Below, piece after piece: positions 10,263 to 22,049 of a DNA stretch of 64,000 nucleotides. The position numbers and the translations under genes were made by a program. The notes beneath the pieces are model-generated. The model did not search any database. It had not been told where the DNA came from and saw only the letters and a list, made by a program, of their open reading frames with translations. The stretch covers positions 248,001 to 312,000 of the forward strand of contig MU623348.1 of assembly GCA_025201765.1 (NCBI GenBank). The letters run 5' to 3'. Source of the stretch: Daldinia sp. FL1419. Taxonomy: Eukaryota > Ascomycota > Sordariomycetes > Xylariales > Hypoxylaceae. Each line of letters opens with the position of its first letter. Within the stretch, counting starts at the first letter, position 1.

Positions 10263-13200
10263 AACAGCTCAACCTCAGCAAGAGCTGGTCGCCAGGGAAA
10301 GCTATCAAGGGATATCAGGGGGATATCATCAATTGACGCAAGTTTTTGGGAGGTTTTTTTTTTTTAAAAAAAAAAAAAATCGGTAACGGAGCTTTTGTCT
10401 GTCTCGTCGGTCCAGCTAGCTAGATACGATGCTAGGTAGGATGCCAAGGGAGCCTCAACGGAGCTACTTTAGGAAAAAGCCTAGAAAGGGGAGTAAACAA
10501 CCTCCAGCCAATCTAACTAACGAGGGCTACCGAATTCCCTTTAGAACGAATGGACGAACTAATCAAATTGGTTGAAGTAGTAAGAAAAAAAAAAAAGAAA
10601 GCTTAAGTTTTTTTTCTTTTGTGAAAGATTCACTCGCAGGGTAATCAAGCGAATGTTGGTGTGGCTGGGCTGCTGGACTGCTGGGCGAGATAAAACGATA
10701 GTGGAATGTAGATAGATCTTCAAGGATAGATCTTCGAGGATAGGCTATTGTGACGGACATTAAGATAGGGCCTTAGGAGCTTAGACTTTTGGGGGGGTTC
10801 TCCTTGGTGATCAAAGAAGTTACATTAGCCCTGACTATTAGAAAAGTATCCTTCTTTTCTTTCAACGTCGATGAATAATAAAAAGAAGCAGAAGTTTAAA
10901 AAAGTAGAATAAAAAAATAAACGTAGTTTATCTTCTGCCAACTCTTGACAGAAAATAAGTTATGTTTCTGGCTGTAGGGCCGATTACTGGCCAGCCTGTA
11001 ATCCTGGTGATAGAACACGACAGAGCCAGAGCGGGCTGATGTACAAGGGGAGGTTCGTACAAGGAGTTGGTGTTAATGTACGAAGTAGTGCAGTCAGCTA
11101 AAGATTCGCCCTTGACTTGGCCTGGCTTGCACTGACTTGCACTGACTTGCACCAAATGCTAGATTGGATAAGCGATCATTAGCGATCATAGCCCGTAGAT
11201 GTGGATTGACATATGGCAGTGGGTGTGTCCTTTTGGAATGGCCCGCTGGAGGAAAACGGGCGGGATGTTGACCTAATTGACGAATGACGATGACGTCGCG
11301 GCTGGCAAGTGGGCAGTTTTAATACCATTAATGCCAGAAACTGTCAAATATACTTGCTTCGGTACCACTTTAGTACCGATTTTAGCGTTGACTTGGTACT
11401 GGGCTTCTGGCTGTCTGCTGCAGCGTGTAGGTTGGTACCGATTTAAAGTGGGTTATGAAACTAGTGGGATTCTTTCGGCTCCCTGAAAATGCCTGAAAGT
11501 GCATCGAATTGCATCGGCCCAAACCTTCCAGGGAAGGCCGCTTGGCTTTATTGGGCTTATTTGGAAGTTGAGAAACTTGGATACGAGAAGTTGCTAACCA
11601 AGAACCACCGAATAACGAAAGGCTCGCCCGTAACTAAGTCCGTAACTTCCATGTACCGGTAGCCATAATGTTACATTTTATATGTCAAACAGTTTTATGC
11701 CAGATACACTTGTCATATACATAAATTCATACGAATTCATGAGTGGGTAGCTACGTTGTGTAGTGAAATTACTAGGTATTCATTAGATGGTACGTGTTCC
11801 GTATTACATCAATTCCGAACGAAAACAAAGAAGACGTTGAAAATTGGCATAAGCTGACGCGCGTACTTTTACGCCTTACTTTACGCCTCCGAATATCGAT
11901 ATCTATATAGGTGCTCCAAAGAAGAAAAAAATCGAGAGGCTTTCGGGTCTCTTCGGACTGTACTACACGCAGATAGGTAAGTGGTACATGCGGCAATGCA
12001 CATGTTGGTGAACAAGGCCCGCTTGGAAGAGCCGGGTCAAGGTTACAGTGCGCTACAAGGATGTCGATATAAAAATATACATCCTGCTGGCCTTGTTTAA
12101 TGGCAGACATCATAGACGACAACCGGGACTTCCAGGATATTCCAAGACATTCATATATAAGTGATGAGCTTGGTCAACAAGTTTGTCGGACTTGAATAGC
12201 AATAGACGATGTCTATGTAGTAAAGCTACATAAAATTCCAGATGAAGGCGGAATCTTGGAATAGGACGACAACTGCTAGATAATGCAGCCAGCCGGTGAT
12301 GAGGTTTGATGGGCTGCAGCTGTAAGTGCACGTCGTATAATATGACACCGCTTATATATTGCAAAGGCGAGAAGCCGTCTGATATTAAAAGCCCTAGGAT
12401 CACGCTGCTTGCGAATTACTCGACTCGTTGACTTGATTTACGGAAAATCGTTTCCGGTAATGAAGAATGGTTTTATTTGAAACTTGACTTACTTATAACT
12501 AGTTAGTTATAATTAACTACCTAACTAAATTGTTTCGTAGTACGTATTGAGGTTATCAGAATCTTCGAATCTGTGGGAGGCTACCGGCTCTGAAATAAGG
12601 TGGTTGGTATACAATAATCAAGGGTTCGATCCGGTAAGCAATATCAAATACCTATCACAGTCTATTTCCTTATTATTCCCTTAATAAACTATCGACATTC
12701 TACAGATTCTACATATGGATTTGACTTCCAAAGCTTCAGCGCTGTGCGGTTCGGACCGGCATAGCTTAATCTCGTAAAGTTATCTATTATTAACATGAAG
12801 ATAAACGCATGCATGAGCTGCCATGTAAATGTCATGTTAGGCATGTTGGATCCCGAAAGGGTCTTTACCCCTTTAACAATCGCAACTTTCGGAAGACCCT
12901 CTTATGCCGATAGAAGCCTTTCCCTTCAAATGGTTGGCGCCCGATATTTTGAGTGATGGCCGGAGTATACTATGTACTGTATGTTCTCCACGGTCTCCCG
13001 TGATCAGCATCGCCGCATATCCGTGGTATGTTTGCATGCCGGCCTTACGACGTAACCAATTAGTTGAGTTGGAGACGAATCTCGTATTCTCCATTCTGCC
13101 ACATCGATCCATGGTCAATTAGCATTATCGTATCGAAAATTCGTATCATGCATGGGACTATTTAAACTGCCAATGCAAGATGCGATTTTTCTTTTTCTTT

Positions 13201-15518
13201 TGGATCTCTAAGAACTACTCAAGTCCCTTTCTGCGCAGCTCTTTTTACACATATCGAGATTCTTCCATTATATACCCGCAGCATCCCACACATTACTCTT
13301 TATTGCAACTATTCGAAGATACTTCTGCTTATAAAACGAATGCAAAACTAGGTACCTAAGCACCTCTAGCAACTTAGTCAAGTACCTATATAGGTAGTTA
13401 GCAAGACGTCTCTTTTGAGTTGACGCGAGTATGAGACGAGGAAGAGTAGGCCTTTTTGTTTGTGCTTTAATAGTCGCTTTTTAAGTGCTTGCAGTAAAAA
13501 TGCGGACTTGGCACGTTTTCATAGTATTTATTAGCCTCGCTTTCGTCCGACAGGGGTTTAAATTGGCTACCATTTTGGGATGAGTGGTCGCATGCCACGA
13601 AGCTCGTCATCCTCTATTCCACGAGCTATGAGACCATGATAAGAAGCTCGGCCATTACGCTAAGAAATCTTGTCGAAATATCTCATATCACTTAGCTTCC
13701 TTAAGGTTAGGTAGTTAGGTACTTCGAGTATAGGGTGTACTAAAGGTTGTATAATATTGAAGAATAGGAGAACTGTGGAATCAACTAACTAGGTAGTTAT
13801 CCCGACACAAAAAAGGGGGTTTCCAAATCTCATAGTTAGTTAACTCACATAACATACTTATTTACTAAGACAGCGTCGTAGATCTCTCCATACCGAGTCT
13901 GCATATGCCTTGTTGTCGGATATCAAGGTGAACCTGACAACTAAGAAATGCAATGTTTAAAGGATGCAATCATGTTTTGTCCTTGCTTTATTTGATGCCG
14001 ACTTATGGGATACGTGAACTCGTTGTCCTATTCTGACATACTTTTAGCAAGTTGTCGACAAAAAGCACCGTCCTGATTGTCATAGACCAGCATCTACGCA
14101 ATTATTTATGTAGATGCATGCTGGCCTTGAGTGTTTCCTGCCATCTTCCCCCAAGTTTCACCGGTTTGAAACTAATCGAAAGTTTCGCTTAATATCCCGC
14201 AGTTTTGTCAAGATGATGCGTGCGACAGCATGCTCCGTCATGGCTAGGCTGAAGGAGACAAGGGCGTGGGTAAACGCTAGTAAGCTTGCCTATGGGCTCA
14301 CAGCATAAACGCCAACCTATGAAAAAACATAGTGATACAAACAGCGCAAGCAAAATAGGCATGTAATATACTTGTTCGCAGGCCACCTGCAGCTTATCTT
14401 TTAGTTGTGGCAGAAATAATTGGTCGTAAAGCCATATCCTAGTCGCTTAAAAGTGACGGTATTGGCTTACAATATCCAGCCGGTAGATTAGTGGTTGCAA
14501 TGAACCCCCTGAAAACGTAGCTTACCGTGTAATGGGCGCTGCATCTGGCCCTATGAGATCCGGACTTACGCTGGAAAAGTTAACAGTCCAGCGGTAACCC
14601 AGTAATGACCCAGCAGTGAGCTCATCCAAGCCCTTCCCAAGGCATCCATGGGGTATCCTAGCTCCTTCACACACCTGCACACCTGCACACCTGGAAGTCA
14701 AGGGAAGCTGAGCTCGGGCTTTAAGACTTCCTAATTTCCAATATTGCATCAGCCGGTTTCCACGGGGAAGGAATGCGATGAGTTAGCTCAAGTTAAACCC
14801 TATTCAGGTTAGCTTAGGCTACTTGGGGCGGCCTAGGTGGTTTTTTTTAGTGAACATGATTGGCTTAGTCAAGCAGTTCAATGTTTGTTTAAGCAACAAG
14901 TACCGTCACTATGTACCTTATGTAGAGGGAACTAAAGGTAGGACTAGTTAATTGTCCTTTCCTAACCATTTTGGTGCAAATGCCTATTTTTTTTCCTTGC
15001 GGGTAACCAAGATCGTACCTCCGCCAACATGAACTAATTGACTTTTTCCCTAACTACATACTTCCAAGTTCCTACGTACTGCCTCACTGTCGTCGTTCAT
15101 TTTTACCACAGTAGTGCGAATACAAACTATACAAGCTATACTCTTTTACGACCTTTTTCGTCCATCCCTCGAATCTTTTTACTACTGTATATATCGATTT
15201 TGAGAGAACCATCTTAATGGAAAAAACTTGAGACTTGAGACGAATCGGTATAACCTAATACATAATTCCATTCGTTCACACTCACCTGAACATTGAACCC
15301 ATACATACCTACCAATTTTTTTCGATCCTCCCGAAGCAACCATAACCCCCCCTTCGCATACACCGGCAAGCGCCTGGCCTACAAGTCAACCCAATCATCC
15401 TTACCCCCCGCAATATTTTCTCGACAATCACTCGATAAACGTCGCTTTCGACTCAAGGGGGGAAATCTAAAGTAAAAAAAGTTTACATCTAGTCCAAACA
15501 AAAAAAAAAAAAAAAAGC
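10263..15518. other. long gene-free spacer between divergent metallopeptidase and Whi5-like genes
   Basis: Over 5.2 kb I find no frame longer than 116 codons and none with recognisable content. The sequence is AT-rich with homopolymer runs (10350-10379, 10584-10618), a CTTGCACTGA direct repeat at about 11128-11152, a CACACCTG direct repeat near 14670-14692, TTAGTTA/TAACTAA inverted motifs (12500-12530, 13786-13850) and CCTAGGTA-type motifs (13351, 14829). The 400 bases before 15519 are pyrimidine-rich and lead into an A-tract at 15500-15516 just upstream of the ATG, probably 5' untranslated region. Old decayed transposons are possible but cannot be shown by eye. Confidence 0.5.
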
Positions 15519-16684
15519 ATGGCATCACCATTGAAGAAGCAGCCAGAGGCTGTAGCAGATAAAGTCCTCAAGCGAGTGGAAGTTAGCAAGGTATGTTCAC
15601 AGATCTAGCTCACCTACCAGATATGTGAAGAGAAAGCAGCATCTAACAGACTTTTTTTTCACATTGATAGATCGCCCGAAGGCTACAGGGTCGATTGGCT
15701 CTAGCACAATTCAAGACGAAGCATGGATGGGAAGACTTGACACTCGATACGATCGAGCCCAGGATCGAAGAGGAGATTCGACGAAGACGCCTCGTCGACG
15801 GCGATGTACTATCCGACTCCTCGTCCAGCACATCAGAGCTACCGTATCCCAGCAGTAGAACTACACTCATGAGCTCCCCGCTCAAGGCCCCTCTCTTTTC
15901 GGATGCCATTGGATCTAGCAACGGCAGTACCGGTCATCGAAAACGTACGTACAACATGGCTTCATTTGATATTACCATGTCGAGTCCTACCAAGCGGTTC
16001 CGTACCTCACCTACCGCATACAAAACCTACGAGTCCCCACATAGGTCGTGGAGAGCACATCGTCAAATAATCCAGTCTTCTCCTATCAAGCCACGAAGAC
16101 AGCAACACTTTACTACTTCTACAGGGCCTGATGTGTCATTCTTCCAAGGTTCCCGCCGCCCCTCAGTGGATTTTGCTGCACAAAACTTTGCAGCACATTC
16201 GGATGATGACGACGACCTATTGCCTGCACATTCGTTCATGGTGAACCACGACCACGACCACAATCGGACATCACCCCCTCGTACACCGCCTACGCGCAGT
16301 AGAGCGATAAATCGCCGAAGTAAGGATAGGAGTATGGCCAACGGGGAGAAGCCGGAAGATGGTGCAGATCTGTTGCTGTATCTGGCAGCATCTCCTTCTC
16401 CCGCCGTACATTCTACAAAGACTCTGATGGAGCCTCCTTCTACGCCACCGCAAAAGAAAGACATGGCATTGCCGTCGTCGATGATGACAACCCCTGGGGG
16501 TGGCACTCTTTTCCCCACAACGCCAGGTCAGCCCTTTGACATGTCAGATTTTGTCAATATTACACCTAGCCCTGCACAGAAGCCGTGGAAGACACCGCTG
16601 TCGCTTAGGACGCCTACAGCGAAGACACCACTAAGCAGTGCCAGGCGACGATTAACGTTTGATGACCCAGCACTTGGACTATAA
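15519..16684 (+). CDS. Whi5/Nrm1-type G1/S transcription repressor
   Basis: Two exons, 15519-15590 and 15671-16684, give 361 residues. The GTB motif that binds SBF/MBF in the Whi5/Nrm1 family follows the splice: IARRLQGRLALAQFKTKHGW, then EDLTLDTIEPRI (about residues 25-56). The rest is low-complexity and carries at least 15 Ser/Thr-Pro sites, many in CDK form with a nearby Lys/Arg (SPTKR, SSPIKPRR, TSPPRTPPTR, PSTPPQKK), plus an acidic DDDDD run near residue 175. In yeast, such proteins hold G1/S genes off until cyclin-CDK phosphorylation exports them from the nucleus. The same regulation is inferred here from the site density. The ATG at 15519 lies two bases after a long A-tract and gives MASPLKKQPEAVADKV. 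Whether it is the Whi5 or the Nrm1 counterpart cannot be told from sequence alone. Confidence 0.85.
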
Positions 16685-19207
16685 GCTAGCTGCCTCAGCT
16701 GGATTACGCCCTACCACTGGAAATTTACGTCGAGATAACCGTTTACGAACGACGCAACATTCTTTTTCGCTTCTATATCTACACACTTTTTCTTCTCACC
16801 TTGATGTGCATATGCACACATGACAATACCCGGCTTTCGCCACGATCACTTAGTATGTTTCCCAAGAGGTATGGATGGACGGACAGCAAGGCTGGTATGC
16901 TTGTATAACACAGGACACGGGGACTACGTTTTTTTTTTCCATATCGTCCCTTTTAATTCCGAGGTCAGCAACGTGGAATGCGTGGAGTCTATTGGTCACG
17001 GCACCCATAATTTTTTTGTTTGTTTGGTTTTTCGGTAATGCTTCGCACGATATTGCGCTCTTCATACTCACACCCCCGCATACGGGTATTTATTGTTTTC
17101 CTCTCTTAGGAGAGATAATCGGAGGTTATTGCGCAAGCATGGCTTTCGGTGATAGGTTTGATGGTATGGTACGGAGGGGCATGGGTTGACTGATGCAGTG
17201 ACGGACAAACGAAATCACGTAGCCAGCCAGTGTAGTGCAGAATAGCTCACTCACACTTGCAGACAGACAAACAATGCGAGTCTTTTTGTTTCTGCGAATC
17301 TGCGAATCCCAATGCCCAAATGCGAGTCAAGTAAACAAAGCAAAACAGTAGAACCCGGTCGGTAGATGGAGATTAATTGGCCATTGAAAAAGAAACGTAA
17401 ACGTAGACTAATCGGGCATTCGACGCAGTAGTAGTAGTGCTAATTTGGGGAAGCGGTTCGAGTCAGTGTTTAGGTATGTGATGTTGCGATGTTGTGGTAT
17501 GGGTGGTGCATGTGACGACGATACGGGGATGGGATGATGGGATGATGGGATGATGGGATGTCGCATAACCCGCGTTACGGTTTTTGTACGGGGCGGACGC
17601 GTCCGAGAAAAGCGCGTTTAGACGCGTCGAGGTGGTAATTTACGCGTCGAGAATTTTTATGGGGGGGTTTTTGGGTCGCGTTTTCGCGTTGGGGGAGGGA
17701 GGAGAGCGAGGAGGGACCAATGAGAGGAGGGGAATTGGAGGATGAGGATGAGGAGGAGGAGGAGGGGGGGGGGGTTAGGTACCTTGGAAAAGTACTTTGT
17801 GTACTTGGGTGGCTGTTAGTGTGGTGGTGTGGTGTGGTGGGGTTAGGCGGTACCTAAGGTGGTAAGGGCGGGGTACGTTAGGTGTGTTTAGGGGATTTAC
17901 CTAGGGGAGCCTATTAGGTGCTACGGGATATTTTTGGGGTGGGAAATTCTCCGTTTGGGATGGAGGAACGGTTGTTGATGTCATGATTTTAGTGGTTGGA
18001 GTAGGCATTTGTTTAACCTAACCTAGAAGATTTCATTTGGAGGAGTTATTTTTAACAGACTGTTGTGTGATTGAGAGGAGCGTGGAAAAGAAATGTGTTC
18101 ATGTATGTATATGAGGTACTAATGAGATGTATTGTCTACATCATAGGTCTTTGGATGTATATACCTTAGCATGTAGGTACCTACCTATATAGGAGGTAGT
18201 AGTGGTATAATAAATGCAATAAATACTAACTATATGGATTAGTGTAGGGGATGGTAATAGAAGCAATACTGCAAGTAGAGCCTTGGGTTGTTGATGGTAA
18301 AATATGGATTATAGACTTATCAACTATACTTGAATCAGGAATAGGGGGTAGGTAATAGTGTATAAGATATATCAAGAAAAGAACGGTTATTTGTTACCTA
18401 GGTAGATTAGGTAGTTATTTGTTTTTAATCTCTTGTTTCTTGAGATGTCGTGTTAGGTTCATCTTATTCTTATAATTCAAATCAAAGGAGCGAGCGTCGA
18501 AGTTGCTATATGCTACCTGCTCGACTGTGATCAATGCTTGCAGATATTTCAACTCTTTACCACGAACAGATCTAGGGTGATATATTCGTACAGTATAGCA
18601 CACCTAGATGTGTCGAGTATAAAATATCTAGGTTGGTCCCGTCCTTCATTCATTACGATAACAAGGTACGACAACCCTCCATAAGTCTTATATCTAAACG
18701 TCAAAATTTTCAATTCGGCTACGCTATGTTCTCGTCGATACAATATACGTACTCCATCTAACTAGCTATTTATCGAGCCGCATAAGGCCTCGTGGTAATA
18801 AGTATACACGTTCATCTCAAATCCCTCGCTTGGGTATATGGGACGGGGAACAAGATTCCCCACGTCGAACGAAAACAACAGCAACAACAAAAAGGAACAA
18901 ACTCTATAATATCGGGGGGGTTCAATAGAGAACACGCCATTTCCTTCTCCTCCCCCCCTGGGTAATATGGTATGGTATGGTATGGTATCATAAGCGAGTG
19001 TGTGGTCGCTGGGTATCATGGATCTCCCAACAGATAATAATAATAATAATAATAAAACAGCAAATGCACCGTCAAACTCCGAGCTGCCCCTTTTTTTCGA
19101 TATGCTATACCCAAGCCGTAACGCTTGCTTCATGCCTCGTCAACACTATCCCCGCCCTATACTATACACTACGTGTACTGCATCTTTATATTTCGGGTGT
19201 AGGGATG
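16685..19207. other. intergenic region with G-rich and tandem-repeat stretches
   Basis: No gene is supported. The region contains an 8-base tandem (GGGATGAT) at 17531-17560, a strongly G/purine-rich strand at about 17690-17890 with a G10 run, CCTAGGTA-type motifs at 17777, 17898, 18176 and 18399, GGTAT repeats at 18969-18988 and an (AAT)n run at 19034-19055. It is flanked by the 3' ends of two convergent genes. Confidence 0.55.
17531..17560. repeat. 8-base tandem repeat
   Basis: The unit GGGATGAT is repeated about 3.75 times without mismatch, in a G-rich intergenic stretch. Confidence 0.85.
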
Positions 19208-21046
19208 CTATGCGGCTTTGCCTACGGGGCCCTGGCTCTTGCCGCCCTTTGCGTCGGAATCCCGTCGCTCTAGTCGGTTATCCGGACTCGGTGTGTATCG
19301 CCCAACTGCCGGTCCAACGTCTGGTCCCGGATCGCTCCAGCCCATATTGCTTACGCCACTTGAGTATTTCGACGAAAAGCTTTCGTTCCTCGTATGGGCT
19401 TGCTGCGGAACATTGGGTACACTCCCGATATTATTGCTATTGCGGCTGGCTCTGCTAGCCCATCCCGCAGTCGCATCCATACTAGAGCTGCCACTTTGCA
19501 GGAAATCCGGCCGATCCAATTCGAAGGGGTCGGACCGGAATCTGTTACGTCGCGTACCGACAGTGCCCACGCTTGTGCGATAGCTGGCGTTGCTCGTCTG
19601 GCGGCTTATGCTAGCACTCACACTCTGGCCACGGGAGTGCCGGCCACTTTGAACGTAAGTTGCGATCCCTCCGTTTACAACACCCGACGGGACCGTAATA
19701 GCGTTCGAATCCGAAAACGGGTTATTCGTAGCAGGAACCATCATGGGCGTAGCTTTGGCTGGATTATTACCTATAGCGTTGACATCCGAAAAAGGGTTGG
19801 CCGAATCGAAATCTAATTTTAAGCCGCCGAGGAAATGCTGCTCGCCACCCACAGATACCGAGCGGCGCTGATTACCGTTCGCAATTCCCTGCGCTCCCTC
19901 CAAGTCTCGTCCGGGCTGTGAGCCAAATGCAGGCCCTTTACCTGCAGACTCGCGACTTAGTTGCCAGTTAGAATTCTCATCCTCTGCTAGCCGTCCCCAC
20001 CAATCCACGGGGCGGTTCTTGTCAGTCGTTGGTACGGTATTCGAACCGTTTCGGCTATGCACCGGTTCGGGCAGGCCGAATTGAGAATTTCCACGGTCGA
20101 GGTTAACGCTTGGGCTTGGGCTACCACTGCGTGTCACGATGCCGCCGACCTGTCCGCGCAATCTCCCGTACCCAGCGCCGATGGCCCTCCAGATTTTCTG
20201 GGGGAGCGGTGTTGGCTCTAAAGGCGTTCGGCTTATGGGATAAGGTCCCTTTTCATTGCCACCGAATGCCCCAATTGGAGACATAGGCGTCAACATAGTG
20301 CTCCTCCGACCCTGCATCTTCCTCTTCCGCCAGAACCAGATTATGAATGCAACAAGCGAGATTGCTATAACACCACCGACTACTCCACCCGCTATGGCTA
20401 TTGTCTGCTGCGTAGTAATAGCATTTCCAGTCGCTGCTTTTTGACTACTTGGCAGCCCTGTCCCATTTGCCCCCGTCTCTGCCGCTGAGCTGGAAGCTTG
20501 CGCTGTTCCTATCGTCGGTACTACGATATCTCCAATAGAGCCGGCTGATGAAGAAGAACCCGGCGGCTGGATAGATAGCGGCGGTGTCGATGATATAGGA
20601 TTATCATCTTGTCCGGCTGAACTGGACACCTCCGTGTCCGGTTGAGTAGGGGACGGAGTGGAAGATGTATCGATAAGGAGAGCAGTTGAAGAGGCTCCAT
20701 CAGCGCCAGTTGTGACGGGTGCTGGGGATTGTGCTGGAGCAGCCGGATCTGCCGGCGTTTGCGTAGGCGCAGTATCTGTTGCGGTTGGGAGTATTTCCGT
20801 GGGAAGCGGCGTGGTTCCCTGATCAGCCGGGTTTTCGACTGGGGGTGGACTATCAACCACTGCTGAGCTGGATACAGAAGTAGAAGATGATGAAGATGAA
20901 GTTGAGCTTGATATTGATGATTCCGACGTCGATGTCGATGTCGATGTCGATATCGAACTGGAAGCTGCCGGTGTTGCTGCTTCGATGTGTACTAATTTCG
21001 GCACTGCCGTACACCTTCTGCCCTTACGAGTCGTAATAGACGCCAT
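19208..21046 (-). CDS. Ser/Thr-rich single-pass membrane protein
   Basis: One exon encodes 612 residues from the ATG at 21046. Residues about 20-200 are almost entirely Ser, Thr, Pro and Ala, including long Ser/Thr runs, as in heavily O-mannosylated cell-surface proteins. One membrane segment follows (TIAIAGGVVGGVIAISLVAF, about 213-237), then a basic stop-transfer patch (WFWRKRKMQGRR). By the positive-inside rule this puts the Ser/Thr part outside. The long cytoplasmic tail holds Gly/Ser/Asn-rich stretches, a WWGRL motif and NPFSD repeats. The architecture resembles fungal wall-stress sensors (Mid2/Wsc-like) but no sensor domain is recognised. There is no clear signal peptide after the ATG. 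The frame stays open upstream to beyond 21094 without another ATG, so an additional 5' exon is possible. Confidence 0.75.
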   Translation of the reverse strand: MASITTRKGRRCTAVPKLVHIEAATPAASSSISTSTSTSTSESSISSSTSSSSSSTSVSSSAVVDSPPPVENPADQGTTPLPTEILPTATDTAPTQTPADPAAPAQSPAPVTTGADGASSTALLIDTSSTPSPTQPDTEVSSSAGQDDNPISSTPPLSIQPPGSSSSAGSIGDIVVPTIGTAQASSSAAETGANGTGLPSSQKAATGNAITTQQTIAIAGGVVGGVIAISLVAFIIWFWRKRKMQGRRSTMLTPMSPIGAFGGNEKGPYPISRTPLEPTPLPQKIWRAIGAGYGRLRGQVGGIVTRSGSPSPSVNLDRGNSQFGLPEPVHSRNGSNTVPTTDKNRPVDWWGRLAEDENSNWQLSRESAGKGPAFGSQPGRDLEGAQGIANGNQRRSVSVGGEQHFLGGLKLDFDSANPFSDVNAIGNNPAKATPMMVPATNNPFSDSNAITVPSGVVNGGIATYVQSGRHSRGQSVSASISRQTSNASYRTSVGTVGTRRNRFRSDPFELDRPDFLQSGSSSMDATAGWASRASRNSNNIGSVPNVPQQAHTRNESFSSKYSSGVSNMGWSDPGPDVGPAVGRYTPSPDNRLERRDSDAKGGKSQGPVGKAA

Positions 21047-22019
21047 GATCGTGAAATATGATAAATGGGCGATACCAGTCGCAAAAACGAACACGAAATG
21101 ATTAGCGCCGCTCTGGGCAAATGAAGTATAGGGTAAAAAGAAGCTGTGAGAAGGAGAAAAAGAAAAAGGGAGGCGGCCGTGGAGGCCGGGCTACGATGAT
21201 CAGATCATCAACGGGTTGTAAAGAACTGCAAAACACTTGCTATCCTCTGGGGAAAACAGAGTGAATTTAGAAATTAAACGTTCTAACTACGTAATATTGA
21301 TAACTGAGAATGAAGTTCGGGAAGAAAAGACACTACGACCTTTCGGAAGAAAGCGAGCGAGAATAGCAACCTTGAAGATGGATGGGGACTACGGTTTGCC
21401 AAAACGACCGGGTCATTTGAGGATACTACATAGTAGAACATACGGCCCCCCTGGGTTTCCACCATTCCGAGATAGCCATCTCGACGGACGTGCGCTACTA
21501 CGGGTGCTAAGGGTTTGCACACGTCCATTAGATTCTGTCGCAAAGGTCGAGTCCCTGTATGATATATTTGGTAGTAAGGATATGGAGGGACAAGATTGGC
21601 TGAGGTCGCCGTTGAAGAAACAGAAACGGTGGAGATCGGTTGGATAAGTCAGACAGGGGTAAACCCCCAAAAGCGCCGTGAAAAGGCCCCAACGAGTAGA
21701 AGGAGCCTTTTAAGGAGAGTTGATAGCCTCAGAATTCCCTCTTGCGGATGTGGGGTAAAACGCTTTAACCCCTGATTTGTAACAAATCTGAAGCAACGAG
21801 GGCGACGAGGGGTGTGTTCACCCTTCAGCCGCATCAAATACGCCACACCATTCTATATTGCCTATACTCGAGTGGGTATCATAATATGTCACGATACTTG
21901 GAATAGTTACTAGGTTACCTATTTGCAAGATGTTAGTAGATTTCCAACGAATACTACCGTATATAAGATGTTTTACTCAACGTTATTTTTGTGCGATATT
22001 ATATTAATGATTCACATAG

Positions 22020-22049
22020 TTAGTTAGTTAGTTATAACTAACTAACTAA
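22020..22049. repeat. 30-base perfect palindrome built from TTAG/CTAA units
   Basis: The sequence is self-complementary over 15 base pairs on each side of a centre between 22034 and 22035, made of TTAGTTAGTTA and its complement. It can form a cruciform or hairpin without a loop. Related broken copies occur near 12500-12530, 13786 and 13832. Confidence 0.9.

Noticed and set aside
12622..12632. GGGTTCGATCC, resembling a tRNA T-loop/B box
   Set aside because: It is one base short of the B-box consensus, and no matching acceptor stem, A box or anticodon arm can be folded around it.
21237..21647. 136-codon open frame on the + strand
   Set aside because: It has no recognisable domain, overlaps frames on the other strand and lies in the likely 5' flank of the membrane-protein gene. 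It may be chance.
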